In this document: positions 1 to 8,191 of the stretch, piece after piece
How the letters are laid out: the number at the start of each line of letters is the position of its first letter
How positions within the stretch are numbered: position 1 is the first letter of the stretch
From: Dehalococcoidia bacterium
GTDB taxonomy: Bacteria > Chloroflexota > Dehalococcoidia > Tepidiformales > Tepidiformaceae
Length of the DNA: 48,443 nucleotides
Direction: 5' to 3'
NCBI GenBank assembly: GCA_022824925.1
Contig: JAJDYW010000001.1
Span: 1 to 48,443 of the forward strand
The notes under the pieces: model-generated
Told to the model about the DNA's origin: nothing
The model's input: the letters and a program-made list of their open reading frames with translations, nothing else
Databases searched by the model: none
Program-made: the position numbers and the translations under genes

Positions 1-1
1 C

Positions 2-613
2 TCGTCGCGCCGCTCGGGTGGTAGCGGCGGCCAGGGGCGGCCGTCCGGCGGAGCCCCGCGGGGCGGCGCGCCTCGCCGCGAGCGGGACCGTCCCCGCCGG
101 CGGCGGAACGAGGAGCACATCGAGCCGGATATCAACGCCGAGGAGGTCGACCTGGCCGCCGAGGTGGTCGATTCCATCCTCCAGATCCTCGAGATCGACG
201 CCGACATCAACATCCGCGAACCGGTCACGCCAGGCGACGGACTCGGGAGCGCCCGCGCCGTCATCGATATCTCCGGGGAGGACCTGGGGATGCTCATCGG
301 GCGGCGGGGCGAGAGCCTCATGGCCTTCCAGTACGTCGTCAACCTGGTCATGACGCGGCGCTATCCGGGGCGGGGCTCCGTCACGATCGACGTGGAGGAG
401 TACCGCCGCCGCCGCGAGCAGCAGCTCATCTCGCTGGCCGAGCGCATGGCCGACCGCGTGCGCGAGGACGGCGATCCGATCACGCTCGAACCGATGTCCG
501 CGGCCGAGCGCCGCCTCGTCCACCTCGCCCTCGTCGACGACCCCGACGTCGAGACGAACAGCACCGGCGAGGGGGACAGCCGCAAGGTCGTGATCAGCCT
601 GTTGGAGGACTAG
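2..613 (+). CDS. jag: Jag/KhpB-type KH-R3H RNA-binding protein, 5' end cut by window edge
   Basis: The frame is open from the first bases of the window, so the true start lies outside it. The visible part opens with an Arg/Gly/Pro-rich low-complexity linker, followed by a KH-like domain containing GEDLGMLIGRRGESLMAFQY (the GxxG-type RNA-binding loop). A C-terminal R3H-type segment follows, with REQQLISLAERMADRV and the helix around MSAAERRLVHLAL. Proteins of this family bind RNA and influence cell envelope growth and division. The gene ends 6 bases before a pfkB-type gene and lies upstream of parAB. Genes of this family usually sit in the rnpA-yidC-jag block next to the origin, so the chromosome origin is probably close to the left edge (inference). 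Confidence 0.9.
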   Translation, partial: SSRRSGGSGGQGRPSGGAPRGGAPRRERDRPRRRRNEEHIEPDINAEEVDLAAEVVDSILQILEIDADINIREPVTPGDGLGSARAVIDISGEDLGMLIGRRGESLMAFQYVVNLVMTRRYPGRGSVTIDVEEYRRRREQQLISLAERMADRVREDGDPITLEPMSAAERRLVHLALVDDPDVETNSTGEGDSRKVVISLLED

Positions 614-619
614 GAGACG

Positions 620-1471
620 ATGAGCCAGCCTTCCGCGCCGAGGATCGTGATCGTGGGGAACGTGACCGAGGACCTGACGCCCGGGGGCGCCTGGACGGCG
701 GGCGGGCCCGCGTTCTACAGCGCGCGTGTCGCCAGCGCGCTGGGGGCGGACGTCACGCTCGTCAGCCGCGTGCCCGGGGACTACGACCGCGGCGTCTTCG
801 AGGGCCTCAGGCTGAAGGCCCTGCCCGCGGATCGCTGCCCGCGTTTCGAGAACACGTACCCGGACGGCGGCCTGCGCCGCCAGACCCTGCACCAGGCGGG
901 TGAGCCCATCGCCGCCGGCGACCTGCCGGGCCGGCTGAAGGCCGACGCGGTCATCGCCGCGCCCGTCCTGGACGAGCTGGCGGAGTTCCCGCCGATCGAG
1001 GCGTCCGTGCGCATTGCGGCCGTCCAGGGCGTCCTGCGCTGGGCGGTGCCGGGCCGCGCCGTGCGTCGTGCGGGCTTCGCCGTCCGCCAGGCGCGTCCCC
1101 TGCAGCCGCCGGGGGTGATCGCCATCTTCAGCGACGAGGACACCGAGGATCCGCACGCCCTCGCGACGGCGCTCTCCCTGCGCGGCCCGACAATCATGAC
1201 GCGCGGCGCCCGCGGCGCCTGGCTCTACCGCAAGGGGTCCCGCAGCGACGTTCCCGCGTACGCTACCAACGCCGTCGACGTGACGGGGGCGGGCGATGCG
1301 TTCGTGGCGGCCCTCGCGGTGCGGCTCGTCGAGACGGGCGACCTGGTCACATCGTGTACATTCGCCAGTGCAATGGGGTCACTGGCGGTCGAACGGGTCG
1401 GGTTCATGGAGATGCCGGCGCGCGAGGACGTCGAGGCGCGGGAGCGCCGGGGGGTTGCGGATGGCGCATGA
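620..1471 (+). CDS. PfkB-family (ribokinase-like) sugar kinase
   Basis: This 283-residue protein has the ribokinase fold signatures. An N-terminal GNVTEDLTPGG stretch is followed by GGPAFYSARVASALG, and the C-terminal ATP/catalytic motif is DVTGAGDAFVAAL, whose Asp is the expected catalytic base. The substrate cannot be read from sequence; members phosphorylate sugars, nucleosides or related alcohols. The ATG at 620 is preceded by GGAGACG. The gene sits between jag and parA and overlaps the parA start by 11 bases, so the three are probably co-transcribed. A sugar kinase inside the jag-parAB block is not usual, but nothing suggests damage or recent transfer. Confidence 0.85.
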   Translation: MSQPSAPRIVIVGNVTEDLTPGGAWTAGGPAFYSARVASALGADVTLVSRVPGDYDRGVFEGLRLKALPADRCPRFENTYPDGGLRRQTLHQAGEPIAAGDLPGRLKADAVIAAPVLDELAEFPPIEASVRIAAVQGVLRWAVPGRAVRRAGFAVRQARPLQPPGVIAIFSDEDTEDPHALATALSLRGPTIMTRGARGAWLYRKGSRSDVPAYATNAVDVTGAGDAFVAALAVRLVETGDLVTSCTFASAMGSLAVERVGFMEMPAREDVEARERRGVADGA

Positions 1472-2234
1472 GACGATCGCCTTCGTGAACCAGAAGGGCG
1501 GCGTGGGCAAGACGACCACGGCCGTCTCGCTCGCCGCCGCGCTCGCGCGCAAGGGCGAGCGCGTGTTGCTGATCGACCTGGATGCGCAGGCGAACGCCAC
1601 GAGCGCCGCCGGGCTGGGGGAGGTCACCGGCCCTTCGATCTACGAGACGCTCATGCAGGAGGCGGAACCGCGCGACTGCATCGTGCCCCTGGAGGAAGAG
1701 AAGTTCGACCTCCTGCCGGCCACGCGCGAGCTCTCGGGCGCGGAGGTGGAGCTGGCCCCGGCGATCGCGCGCGAGCAGCGGCTGAAGAACGCCCTCGCCA
1801 CCGTGGCCGACGACTACGACTGGATCTTCATCGACTGCCCGCCCTCGCTCAGCATCCTCACGGTGAACGCCCTCACGGCGGCCACGAGCGTGGTCATCCC
1901 CGTGCAGTGCGAGTACCTGCCGATGGAGGGCCTGGCGCGGCTCATGGAGACGCTCACGCTCGTGCGCGGCAGCCTCAACCCGGAGCTGCGCACGCTGGGC
2001 CTCGTGCTGACGATGCTCGACCGGCGCACGCGGCTGGCGCGCGAGGTGGCCGCCGACGTGATGATGCACTTCCCCAGGCAGACCTTTAACACCGTGATCC
2101 CGCGCGCCGTGGGCCTTGCCGAGGCGCCGAGCCACGGACAGTCGATCTTTCGGTACCGGCCGGGAAGCCGCGCCGCCACCGCCTATCGCAGGCTGGCGAC
2201 CGAGCTTACCGAGCGCGCGGGGGGAAGCGCATGA
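1461..2234 (+). CDS. parA: Chromosome-partitioning ATPase ParA (Soj)
   Basis: This 257-residue protein has the deviant Walker A motif NQKGGVGKTTTAVSLA close to the N-terminus, the Walker A' stretch LLIDLDAQANATSA and the Walker B-like WIFIDCPPSLSIL. These define the ParA/Soj/MinD-type ATPases that dimerise on ATP, bind DNA non-specifically and move ParB-parS complexes. The start at 1461 gives MAHETIAFVNQKGG, which places the P-loop where the family has it; longer versions of the frame run back into pfkB. The gene overlaps pfkB by 11 bases and parB by the ATGA at 2231-2234, indicating translational coupling. Confidence 0.95.
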   Translation: MAHETIAFVNQKGGVGKTTTAVSLAAALARKGERVLLIDLDAQANATSAAGLGEVTGPSIYETLMQEAEPRDCIVPLEEEKFDLLPATRELSGAEVELAPAIAREQRLKNALATVADDYDWIFIDCPPSLSILTVNALTAATSVVIPVQCEYLPMEGLARLMETLTLVRGSLNPELRTLGLVLTMLDRRTRLAREVAADVMMHFPRQTFNTVIPRAVGLAEAPSHGQSIFRYRPGSRAATAYRRLATELTERAGGSA

Positions 2235-3106
2235 CGCAGCCACGACGAGGACTCGGACGGGGGCTCGACGCCCTCCTGCCCGGCGGCGGTGAGGAGGCTC
2301 CCGCCGGCCCCGGCAAGCCCCAGGAGATCGACATCGACCTCATCGCGCCCAACCCGGAGCAGCCGCGGACCAACTTCCCGCCCGAACAGCTGCGCGAGCT
2401 GGCCGACTCCATCCGCGAGCACGGCATCCTCCAGCCGCTGGTGGTGAGCCTGGAGGAAGAGGGCGGCTATCGCCTCATCGCCGGCGAGCGCCGTCTGCAG
2501 GCGGCGCGCCTCGCCGACCTGCCCGCCGTGCCGGTGGTCGTGCGCGAGGTGGACGGCTCGGAGCTGCTCGAGCTGGCGCTCGTGGAGAACATCCAGCGCG
2601 CCGACCTGAACCCGATCGAGGAGGCGCTCGCCTACCGCCGCCTGCTGGGCGATTACGGGCTCACGCAGGAAGAGGTCGCGAAGCGCGTCGGCCGCAGCCG
2701 TGCGGCCGTGGCGAACGCCGTCCGGCTGCTCCAGCTCGAGCAGGAGGTCCGCCGCAGCCTCGTCGCCGGGGAGATCCGCGAGGGCCATGCCCGCGCCTTG
2801 CTGGGCATGCCCGAAGGGACCGCCCGCCTCGAGGTCTGGCGCGAGACCGTGCGTCGCGGCCTGAGCGTGCGAGAGACGGAGGCGGCCGTCCGCCGCGCCC
2901 TCTCTCCCCGCAGCGCCCGCCCGTCCCCGCCCGCCCCAGGCACGGCCCCCGAAACGCCCCTGCGCGACCTGGAGACGAACCTGCGCCGCGCCCTGGGCAC
3001 GCGCGTGACGGTCACGTCGCAGCGTGGGGGCGGTGCCCGCATCGTCGTCGAGACGTACAGCGCCGAGGAGCTCGATTCCGTCACGAGCAAGCTCCTCTCC
3101 CTGTAA
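2231..3106 (+). CDS. parB: Chromosome-partitioning protein ParB (Spo0J), CTPase/DNA clamp
   Basis: The protein has 291 residues. The N-terminus RGLGRGLDALLP is the ParA-stimulating tail typical of the family. The ParB/Srx domain follows with PNPEQPRTNFPPEQLRELA and the CTP-binding motif RLIAGERRLQAARLA. ENIQRADLNPIEEALAYRRL comes next, then the helix-turn-helix LTQEEVAKRVGRSRAAVANA that reads parS. The C-terminus ends in a dimerisation segment (AEELDSVTSKLLSL). The start codon overlaps the parA stop. No full 16-bp parS palindrome was found by eye in this window, so the loading sites must lie elsewhere or diverge from the consensus. Confidence 0.95.
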   Translation: MTQPRRGLGRGLDALLPGGGEEAPAGPGKPQEIDIDLIAPNPEQPRTNFPPEQLRELADSIREHGILQPLVVSLEEEGGYRLIAGERRLQAARLADLPAVPVVVREVDGSELLELALVENIQRADLNPIEEALAYRRLLGDYGLTQEEVAKRVGRSRAAVANAVRLLQLEQEVRRSLVAGEIREGHARALLGMPEGTARLEVWRETVRRGLSVRETEAAVRRALSPRSARPSPPAPGTAPETPLRDLETNLRRALGTRVTVTSQRGGGARIVVETYSAEELDSVTSKLLSL

Positions 3107-3176
3107 GGGCCCGGCCCGCACTCGTCCGTTAGCGGTCGTCGCGCGCATCCCCACCTGCCTCGCTAAGGTGGAGACG

Positions 3177-3211
3177 GGTGGCGCCTCCCGGCGTTCGCCG
3201 GGCTCGCCACC
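3177..3211 (+). promoter_or_regulatory. Long two-tier hairpin between parB and ridA
   Basis: An outer stem GGTGGCG/CGCCACC (3177-3183 with 3205-3211) encloses a perfect inner stem CCCGGCG/CGCCGGG (3187-3193 with 3196-3202) with a TT loop. It ends two bases before the GGGAGGA ribosome-binding site of ridA at 3214-3220. No U-run follows, so it is not a standard intrinsic terminator. It may protect the mRNA 3' end of parAB or modulate ridA translation. Confidence 0.45.
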
Positions 3212-3228
3212 CCGGGAGGACGTGCGCG

Positions 3229-3699
3229 ATGAGTGCTGAAGAACGCCTGCGAGAGCTGGGAATCGAGCTGCCGGAACCGGCGGCGCCGGCAGGGTCCTAC
3301 GTGCCCGCCCGCCGCCACGGCGACCTGCTGGCCGTCTCCGGCCAGATCCCCGTAACCCCCGGCGAGCCGCTTCCCACGGGCCACTGCGGCCTCGACGTGA
3401 CGGTCGAGGAGGGCTACGCCCTCGCGCGCCGGTGCGCTCTCAACGGGCTGGCCGCGGCGCGCGCGGCCCTGGGGTCGCTCGACCGCATCGCGGGCGTGGT
3501 GCGGGTGGGCGGCTATGTGGCCGCCCCGGCCGACTTCACGCAGCACCCCGCGGTGGTCAACGGAGCCTCGGACCTGCTCGTCGAGGTGTTCGGCGAGGCC
3601 GGCCGTCACGCCCGTGCCGCGGTCGGCATGTCCTCGCTGCCGCTCGGCGTCCCCGTCGAGGTGGAGTTCCTGTTTGCCCTCGTCCCCGAGGAGGGCTAG
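3229..3699 (+). CDS. RidA-like (YjgF/YER057c/UK114) family protein
   Basis: This 156-residue protein resembles the longer Rid-family branch, with LLAVSGQIPV, RCALNGLAAARAALGSLDRI, VVRVGGYVAAPADFTQHPAVVNGASDLL and HARAAVGMSSLPLGVPVEVEF. Canonical RidA hydrolyses reactive enamine/imine intermediates from PLP enzymes and uses an active-site Arg in a C-terminal CxR-type motif. Here the corresponding region reads ARAAVGMSSLP, so it belongs to a divergent subgroup and the substrate is uncertain. The start at 3229 has GGGAGGA 8 bases upstream. The gene is a separate unit between parB and the higBA module. Confidence 0.8.
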   Translation: MSAEERLRELGIELPEPAAPAGSYVPARRHGDLLAVSGQIPVTPGEPLPTGHCGLDVTVEEGYALARRCALNGLAAARAALGSLDRIAGVVRVGGYVAAPADFTQHPAVVNGASDLLVEVFGEAGRHARAAVGMSSLPLGVPVEVEFLFALVPEEG

Positions 3700-3853
3700 C
3701 GAAGCAACGATGATGGAGCGTCCGCAGCGGGCATGCCCCGGTAGCGCGGCTTCGAGGCCAGCAAGCAAATAGTGTTGATAAACAAAGGTTAGTCGTAGAG
3801 TTCCTTGATGGCCGAGCACTCACAAAGCGGCTACACGGCGAGGCCGCTCTTGA

Positions 3854-3875
3854 TTACGTCTTACGTAAGACGTAA
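3854..3875. promoter_or_regulatory. 22-bp perfect palindrome, probable HigA operator upstream of higB
   Basis: The half-site TTACGTCTTAC (3854-3864) is followed immediately by its exact reverse complement (3865-3875). A TAAGAT hexamer at 3873-3878 overlaps the right edge, 12 bases before the higB GTG, and could be the -10 box. HigBA-type modules are autorepressed by the antitoxin at such palindromes, so binding here would occlude RNA polymerase. The surrounding 180 bases are clearly less GC-rich than the rest of the window. Confidence 0.6.
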
Positions 3876-3890
3876 GATACAGTCGAACTC

Positions 3891-4169
3891 GTGATCCAGA
3901 GTTTCGGGGACGCCAGAACCGAAGCCTTCTTCGCGGGGTATCAAGTTCCAGCGTTTCGGGCATTTGCCAGACAGGCGGGCCGTCGAATGACGATTCTGGA
4001 CCACGCCACCAGCCTGCAGGAACTGCGGGGCCTCCGCAGCAACAGGCTGGAGAGCCTCTCTGGTGATCGTGCAGGCCAGTACAGCATCCGCATCAACCGG
4101 CAGTGGCGTATCTGCTTCCGCTGGGACGGCGAGGGTCCAGACGATGTCGAGATTGTCGACTACCACTGA
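3891..4169 (+). CDS. higB: HigB-type toxin (RelE/ParE superfamily mRNA interferase)
   Basis: The protein has 92 residues, the normal size for HigB. It opens MIQSFGDARTEAFFAG, as host-killing HigB proteins do (IKSFxxxxTExxF), and carries LRGLRSNRLESLSGDRAGQYSIRINRQWRICFRW, the basic strand region of the RelE-like fold that contacts mRNA on the ribosome. It ends DDVEIVDYH, with the C-terminal Tyr-His common in this family. It starts with GTG. A higA antitoxin gene begins 11 bases after its stop, in the toxin-first order typical of higBA. The pair and its operator form a compact module between two housekeeping regions, consistent with acquisition by transfer. Confidence 0.9.
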   Translation: MIQSFGDARTEAFFAGYQVPAFRAFARQAGRRMTILDHATSLQELRGLRSNRLESLSGDRAGQYSIRINRQWRICFRWDGEGPDDVEIVDYH

Positions 4170-4180
4170 GGGGGGAAGAC

Positions 4181-4483
4181 ATGCGTGTGCGGAACGGAAT
4201 GGCGCCCGTCCACCCGGGCGAGATCCTTGCCGACGAACTGGAAGCGCTGGATCTGACAGCGAACGCCCTCGCCGGTCACCTGGCCGTCCCTGCCAACCGC
4301 GTCACGGCCATCCTGAAGGGTCAGCGAGGCGTTACTGCCGACACCGCGCTGCGTCTGTCTCGCTACTTTGGCACGACGCCGGAGTTCTGGCTGAACCTCC
4401 AGAAGACCTACGATCTGCGGGTCGCGGAGATCGAGTCGGGCGAGGCCATCAACACGCAGGTGCAGCCCCGCCGCGGCCCGTGA
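4181..4483 (+). CDS. higA: HigA-type antitoxin (XRE-family helix-turn-helix)
   Basis: This 100-residue protein opens with PVHPGEILADELEALDLTAN, the hallmark of HigA/VapI antitoxins. The helix-turn-helix AGHLAVPANRVTAILKGQRG follows, then VTADTALRLSRYFGTTPEFWLNLQ. It should neutralise HigB and repress the operon through the palindrome upstream of higB. The ATG at 4181 gives the family's usual N-terminus and is preceded by GGGGGGAAG; longer readings of the frame would overlap the toxin gene. No other gene shares the unit, which ends before the epimerase gene at 4592. Confidence 0.9.
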   Translation: MRVRNGMAPVHPGEILADELEALDLTANALAGHLAVPANRVTAILKGQRGVTADTALRLSRYFGTTPEFWLNLQKTYDLRVAEIESGEAINTQVQPRRGP

Positions 4484-4591
4484 GGGCCATGTAAGCCCGC
4501 CCCCGCGCCGCCTCCCCCGCCGTCGTGTTCGTTCCGCGGGGCGCCGGTAAGGTGGATCGAGGGGGCGAGCCCGCCCCCGCGGAGGAGAACG

Positions 4592-5482
4592 GTGAAGGTC
4601 GCCATTACCGGAAGCTCGGGGCTGGTCGGACGGGCGCTCGCGAGCGCCCTCGAGGAACGCGGCGACGAGGCCGTGCGCGTCGTCCGAGGCGCCTTCGGCG
4701 TCGACGGCGTGGACTGGGCGCCGGGCGAGGGCTGGGTCCGCGAGGGCGCCTTCGAGGGGTGCGACGCCGTCGTCCACCTCAGCGGCGCCTCCGTCGGGGA
4801 GGGGCGCTGGACGCCTGCCCGCAAGGCCGAACTCCGCTCGAGCCGCATTGACACCACGCGCGTGCTGGTGGAGCACCTGGCGGGGCTCGACCCGAAGCCG
4901 CGCCGCCTCGTGACCGCGTCGGCCGTTGGCTTCTACGGCGACCGCGGCGACGACACGCTCACCGAGGCGTCCGCCAGGGGCGAGGGCTTCCTCGCGGACA
5001 TGACGGCCGACTGGGAGGCGGAGGCGGAGAAGGGGAATGCGGCGGGCATCCCCACGGCCATGGCCCGCTACGGTGTCGTCTTCGACGGGGATGCGCCTGC
5101 CTTCAAGCGGCTCGCGCTGCCCTTCCGGCTCGGGGCGGGCGGCAGGCTCGGGAGCGGCCGCCAGTGGATGCCCTGGGTCACCCTCGACGACGCCGTCGCC
5201 GCCACCATGCACCTGCTCGATGGCGAGGCGACCGGGCCCGTGAACGTGGTCGCGCCCGTGGCCATCACGAACGCGGACCTGACGCGCTCGCTGGGGCGGG
5301 TGATGCGCCGCCCGGCGTTCATGATGGTCCCGCGGTTCGCCATGCGCCTCGCCCTCGGCGAGCTGGCGGACGCGCTCCTCTTCGCGAGCCAGCGGGTCGT
5401 CCCCGAGCGGCTCGCGGCCGACGGCTTCGAGTTCTCGCAGCCCGAGGTCGAGGGAGCGCTGCGCTCGCTCCTGCGGGGCTAG
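4592..5482 (+). CDS. TIGR01777-family epimerase (SDR39U1/YfcH-like)
   Basis: The protein has 296 residues, the usual family length. The N-terminal VAITGSSGLVGRALASAL is the NAD(P)-binding Rossmann glycine motif. VVHLSGASVGEGRWTPARK, SSRIDTTRVLVEHL and VTASAVGFYGDRGDDTLTE are strongly diagnostic for the family. They include the YG(D) segment that replaces the classical YxxxK environment of extended SDRs. The C-terminal DUF1731-type domain contains PAFMMVPRFAMRLALGELADALLFASQRVVPERL. The biochemical substrate is unknown for most members; a cell-division or envelope role has been proposed for some. GTG start with GGAGGAG 7 bases upstream. It lies 5 bases before the SRPBCC gene, so the two are probably an operon. 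Confidence 0.88.
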   Translation: MKVAITGSSGLVGRALASALEERGDEAVRVVRGAFGVDGVDWAPGEGWVREGAFEGCDAVVHLSGASVGEGRWTPARKAELRSSRIDTTRVLVEHLAGLDPKPRRLVTASAVGFYGDRGDDTLTEASARGEGFLADMTADWEAEAEKGNAAGIPTAMARYGVVFDGDAPAFKRLALPFRLGAGGRLGSGRQWMPWVTLDDAVAATMHLLDGEATGPVNVVAPVAITNADLTRSLGRVMRRPAFMMVPRFAMRLALGELADALLFASQRVVPERLAADGFEFSQPEVEGALRSLLRG

Positions 5483-5487
5483 CGCCG

Positions 5488-5952
5488 ATGGCTATCCACC
5501 GCCTGACCGCGAGGCAGGTCGTGCCCGTGTCGCTCGAGGAAGCGTGGGCGTTCTTCTCGAGCCCGCGCAACCTGCCCCTCATCACCCCGCCCTGGCTCGA
5601 CCTGCGGCTTACCTCCCAGCCGCCCGCAGAGATGTACCCGGGGCTCATCATCACCTACACCGTGCGGCCGATCCTCGGCATCCCCCTCCCCTGGGCGACC
5701 GAGATCACGCACGTCGAGGACCGCGTGCGCTTCGTCGACGACCAGCGCGTCGGACCGTACGGCCTCTGGCACCACCAGCACGACTTCCGCGAGGTGGAGG
5801 GCGGCACGGAGGTGCGGGACACGGTGCACTACGCCGTCCCCTTCGGCCCGTTTGGCGACATCGTCGCGCTGCTCGCCGTCCGCCCCCGCCTGCACGACAT
5901 CTTCGCCTACCGTCGCGAGGTCCTGCGGGAGCGCTTCGGGGTGGCCGGGTAG
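5488..5952 (+). CDS. SRPBCC-superfamily (START-like) ligand-binding protein
   Basis: This 154-residue protein begins with the SRPBCC pattern VPVSLEEAWAFFSSPRNLPLITPPWLDLRL. It continues with ITYTVRPILGIPLPWATEITHVEDRVRFVDDQRVGPYGLWHHQHDFREVEGGTEVRDTVHYAVPFGPFGD and ends in the long C-terminal helix YRREVLRERFG. This resembles the CDP-paratose 2-epimerase-like/cell-division SRPBCC group that is commonly adjacent to TIGR01777 epimerases, as here. The fold makes a hydrophobic cavity, and the ligand is unknown. The ATG at 5488 lies 5 bases after the upstream stop, so co-expression is likely. Confidence 0.8.
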   Translation: MAIHRLTARQVVPVSLEEAWAFFSSPRNLPLITPPWLDLRLTSQPPAEMYPGLIITYTVRPILGIPLPWATEITHVEDRVRFVDDQRVGPYGLWHHQHDFREVEGGTEVRDTVHYAVPFGPFGDIVALLAVRPRLHDIFAYRREVLRERFGVAG

Positions 5953-5955
5953 CCG

Positions 5956-7296
5956 CTACCGCACGTCCCGGGCGACCAGGTCCTCGATCGTTTCGCGGCG
6001 CTGCAGCAGGCGCGCCTCGCCCTCGCGGACGGCCACGACCGGCGGGCGCAGGGCCATGTTGTAGTTGCTCGACATCGCCAGGTTGTAGCCGCCGCTCGCC
6101 GGCAGGGCGAGGAGCTCGCCCGCCTCCAGCCGTGGCAGCTCCGCGTCCCGCACGAGGATGTCGCCGCTCTCGCAGTATTTCCCCGCGACCGTGACCGTCT
6201 CGACGGGCTCGTTGAGGGGCCGGTCGACGGGCACGGCCTCGTAGCCGGAGCCGTACATGGCCGGGCGGATGTTGTCGGCCATGCCGCCATCGACGGAGAC
6301 GTAGGTGCGCACGCCGGGGATCTCCTTGCGTGCGCCGACGGTGTAGATGGCGACCATCGCCCGCCCGATGAGGGAGCGCCCCGGCTCGATGTGGAGGGAA
6401 GGCTGCTCGAGGCGGTGCTCGGCGAGGGCGCGCTCCATCGAGCGGGCCACGCGCTCGGCGTATTCGGCGATGGTGGGGGCGCGCTGCTCGCGCGTGTAGG
6501 CCAGCGCGAAACCGCCGCCGGGGCTGTACTCGTGGAAGGCGAAGCCGTGCGTATCGCCCATCTGCGCGGCGAAGGCGCACATTACGTCGCTCGCCTGCTC
6601 GTACGGCTCTATCTCGAAGATGGGCGATCCGAGATGCACGTGCAGGCCGCGCAGGTCGAGGTTGGGTGCGGCCATCGCCGCCGCGACCGCGCGCTCGGCG
6701 TCGCCGTTGGCGATAGCGAAGCCGAACTTGGAGTCGAGCACGCCCGTCGTCGTCTTCGCGTGCGTGTGCGGGTCCACGTTGGGGGAGACGCGCAGGAGAA
6801 CGGGCTGGCGCGCGCCCTGCTCGCCCGCGATTCGGTCCAGATCCGCCAGCTCGTGGAAGTTGTCGACGACGACGCGCCCCACGGGCTCGCCAGTGACTGC
6901 CGCGCCAAGCTCGACGGCGCTCTTGTTGTTCCCGTGGAAGTAGAGCCGCGAGGAAGGGAAGCCGGCCACCCGCGCGATCGCGAGCTCCCCGCCGCTGACC
7001 ACGTCCATGCCCAGCCCCTCCTCCTCCACGATGCTCGCCAGGGGAAGGCTGAGGTACGCCTTGGCCGCGTAGAGCACCGACACCTCGGGCCAGCGCGACT
7101 CGAACTCGCGGCGGAACTCCCGCGCCGTCTCGCGGAAGTCCTGCTCGTCGAACACGTACAGCGGCGAGCCGTATGTGTCGGCCAGGTCGCGCAGGTCGCA
7201 GCCCCCGATGCTCAGGCGCCCGGCGGGGGAGAGGGCGGTGGTGTGGGGGAGGACGTGGCGGTAGGGAAGGGCGTCGAGGGGGTCGGCGTTCGGCAT
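5956..7296 (-). CDS. lysA: Diaminopimelate decarboxylase (lysine biosynthesis)
   Basis: This 446-residue fold-type III PLP enzyme makes L-lysine from meso-diaminopimelate. [20 protein letters not shown] is the family N-terminus, and [14 protein letters not shown] contains the PLP-binding lysine. Later motifs are [24 protein letters not shown], a GGGFA glycine loop and [18 protein letters not shown]. The C-terminal CESGDIL supplies the Cys of the second active-site half, followed by [16 protein letters not shown] chose the ATG at 7296 because the longer frame runs through the moaC promoter region, and because a CATAAT box sits 7 bases upstream, which suggests a leaderless mRNA. It is transcribed divergently from moaC; aspartokinase (lysC) is far away at 45 kb. 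Confidence 0.95.
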   Translation of the reverse strand: MPNADPLDALPYRHVLPHTTALSPAGRLSIGGCDLRDLADTYGSPLYVFDEQDFRETAREFRREFESRWPEVSVLYAAKAYLSLPLASIVEEEGLGMDVVSGGELAIARVAGFPSSRLYFHGNNKSAVELGAAVTGEPVGRVVVDNFHELADLDRIAGEQGARQPVLLRVSPNVDPHTHAKTTTGVLDSKFGFAIANGDAERAVAAAMAAPNLDLRGLHVHLGSPIFEIEPYEQASDVMCAFAAQMGDTHGFAFHEYSPGGGFALAYTREQRAPTIAEYAERVARSMERALAEHRLEQPSLHIEPGRSLIGRAMVAIYTVGARKEIPGVRTYVSVDGGMADNIRPAMYGSGYEAVPVDRPLNEPVETVTVAGKYCESGDILVRDAELPRLEAGELLALPASGGYNLAMSSNYNMALRPPVVAVREGEARLLQRRETIEDLVARDVR

Positions 7297-7303
7297 GGTT
7301 GCG

Positions 7304-7309
7304 ATTATG
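7304..7309 (-). promoter_or_regulatory. -10 box of lysA, leaderless spacing
   Basis: On the minus strand CATAAT lies 7 bases before the lysA ATG, too close for a 5' leader with a ribosome-binding site, and none is visible. It lies back to back with the moaC box at 7365-7370. Confidence 0.5.
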
Positions 7310-7364
7310 CGCGGCGGCGTTCGTACCGCCCATCCGCCGGCGAGGGCGCGGCCGTCCGACGCCC

Positions 7365-7370
7365 TATACT
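7365..7370 (+). promoter_or_regulatory. -10 box of moaC, leaderless spacing
   Basis: TATACT ends exactly 6 bases before the moaC ATG and no Shine-Dalgarno sequence is present. The expected transcription start coincides with the start codon, indicating a leaderless mRNA. Confidence 0.55.
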
Positions 7371-7376
7371 GCCTCC

Positions 7377-7877
7377 ATGGCCGGGGAACCACGCCTCTCC
7401 CACCTCGACGAGCGCGGCGGCGCGCGCATGGTCGATGTCTCCGGGAAGGCGGTGACGGCGCGGGAGGCGGTGGCGGAGGGGTTCGTGGCGATGCGCCCAG
7501 AGACGCTGGCCCTCATCCAGGAGGGCGGCCTCCCCAAGGGCGACGTGCTCGCCGTGGCGCGCGTGGCCGGCATCCAGGCGGCCAAGCGCACGAGCGAGCT
7601 CATCCCCATGTGCCATCCCCTGCCCATCTCCGGTATCGCCATCGCCCTCGATCCCGACGGCGACTCGCGGCTGCGCGTCGAGGCGACGGTGCGAACGGAA
7701 GGCCGCACGGGCGTCGAGATGGAGGCGCTGACGGCCGTCGGCGTGGCTGCGCTGACGGTCTACGACATGTGCAAGGCGGTCGATCGGGGAATGCGGGTCG
7801 AAGGCGTGCGCTTGCTGGAGAAGCGGGGCGGGAAGAGCGGAGAGTGGCGCGCGGACGAGGCGAGCGCTCAGGGCTGA
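7377..7877 (+). CDS. moaC: Cyclic pyranopterin monophosphate synthase MoaC
   Basis: This 166-residue protein catalyses the second step of molybdenum-cofactor biosynthesis, turning the MoaA product into cyclic pyranopterin monophosphate. Conserved blocks are all present: [45 protein letters not shown] (active-site His and surrounding loop), [31 protein letters not shown] and [12 protein letters not shown]. The ATG at 7377 gives the standard MoaC N-terminus and lies 6 bases after a TATACT box. No other molybdenum-cofactor gene is nearby, so the gene stands alone, divergent from lysA. Confidence 0.95.
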   Translation: MAGEPRLSHLDERGGARMVDVSGKAVTAREAVAEGFVAMRPETLALIQEGGLPKGDVLAVARVAGIQAAKRTSELIPMCHPLPISGIAIALDPDGDSRLRVEATVRTEGRTGVEMEALTAVGVAALTVYDMCKAVDRGMRVEGVRLLEKRGGKSGEWRADEASAQG

Positions 7878-8002
7878 GCGCCGGCGGGAATTGCGCTAGC
7901 CGAGGTAGACAAGGACCTCCAGGTTGGTCTTGCTGGAGGGGTCGCCAGGCGCGATCGACTTCCGCCCGGCCCTCGGCGAAGCGGTTGCGTGGTGGTTCGC
8001 GG

Positions 8003-8191
8003 TCACTCGGCGTCGGCCTCATCGGGCGGGGGTTCCGTGAAGGGGCGACCTTCCGCTTCAGCCTCGGCCCTCCGCTCGAGCCACGCACGCCACGCCCGGT
8101 TGGCCTTGGCCAGCCCCTCCGCCACGCCCTCCTGCCGGCGTTGCCGCCGGACCCGTTCGAGGCCTTCCTCCAGACGTCGTGCGATGACCAC
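8003..8191 (-). pseudogene. Partial tandem duplicate of the C-terminal half of the downstream-coordinate gene (8225-8563)
   Basis: The frame codes for about 62 residues beginning VIARRLEEGLERVRRQRRQE. It matches the C-terminal half of the adjacent 112-residue protein, including the ending FTEPPP. The first 82 bases of similarity are identical (8127-8208 against 8331-8412), while the flanks are only loosely similar. The copy lacks the two membrane helices of its neighbour. This looks like an old tandem duplication of the gene's 3' half, with one stretch kept identical by gene conversion. The fragment may be an expressed cytoplasmic coiled-coil remnant or a dead copy; there is no evidence for translation. 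Confidence 0.5.

Noticed and set aside
2..3106. parS centromere site near parAB
   Set aside because: No sequence close to TGTTTCACGTGAAACA was found; isolated half-sites elsewhere, such as TGTTTCAC in hicB at 38267-38274, are chance matches inside coding sequence.
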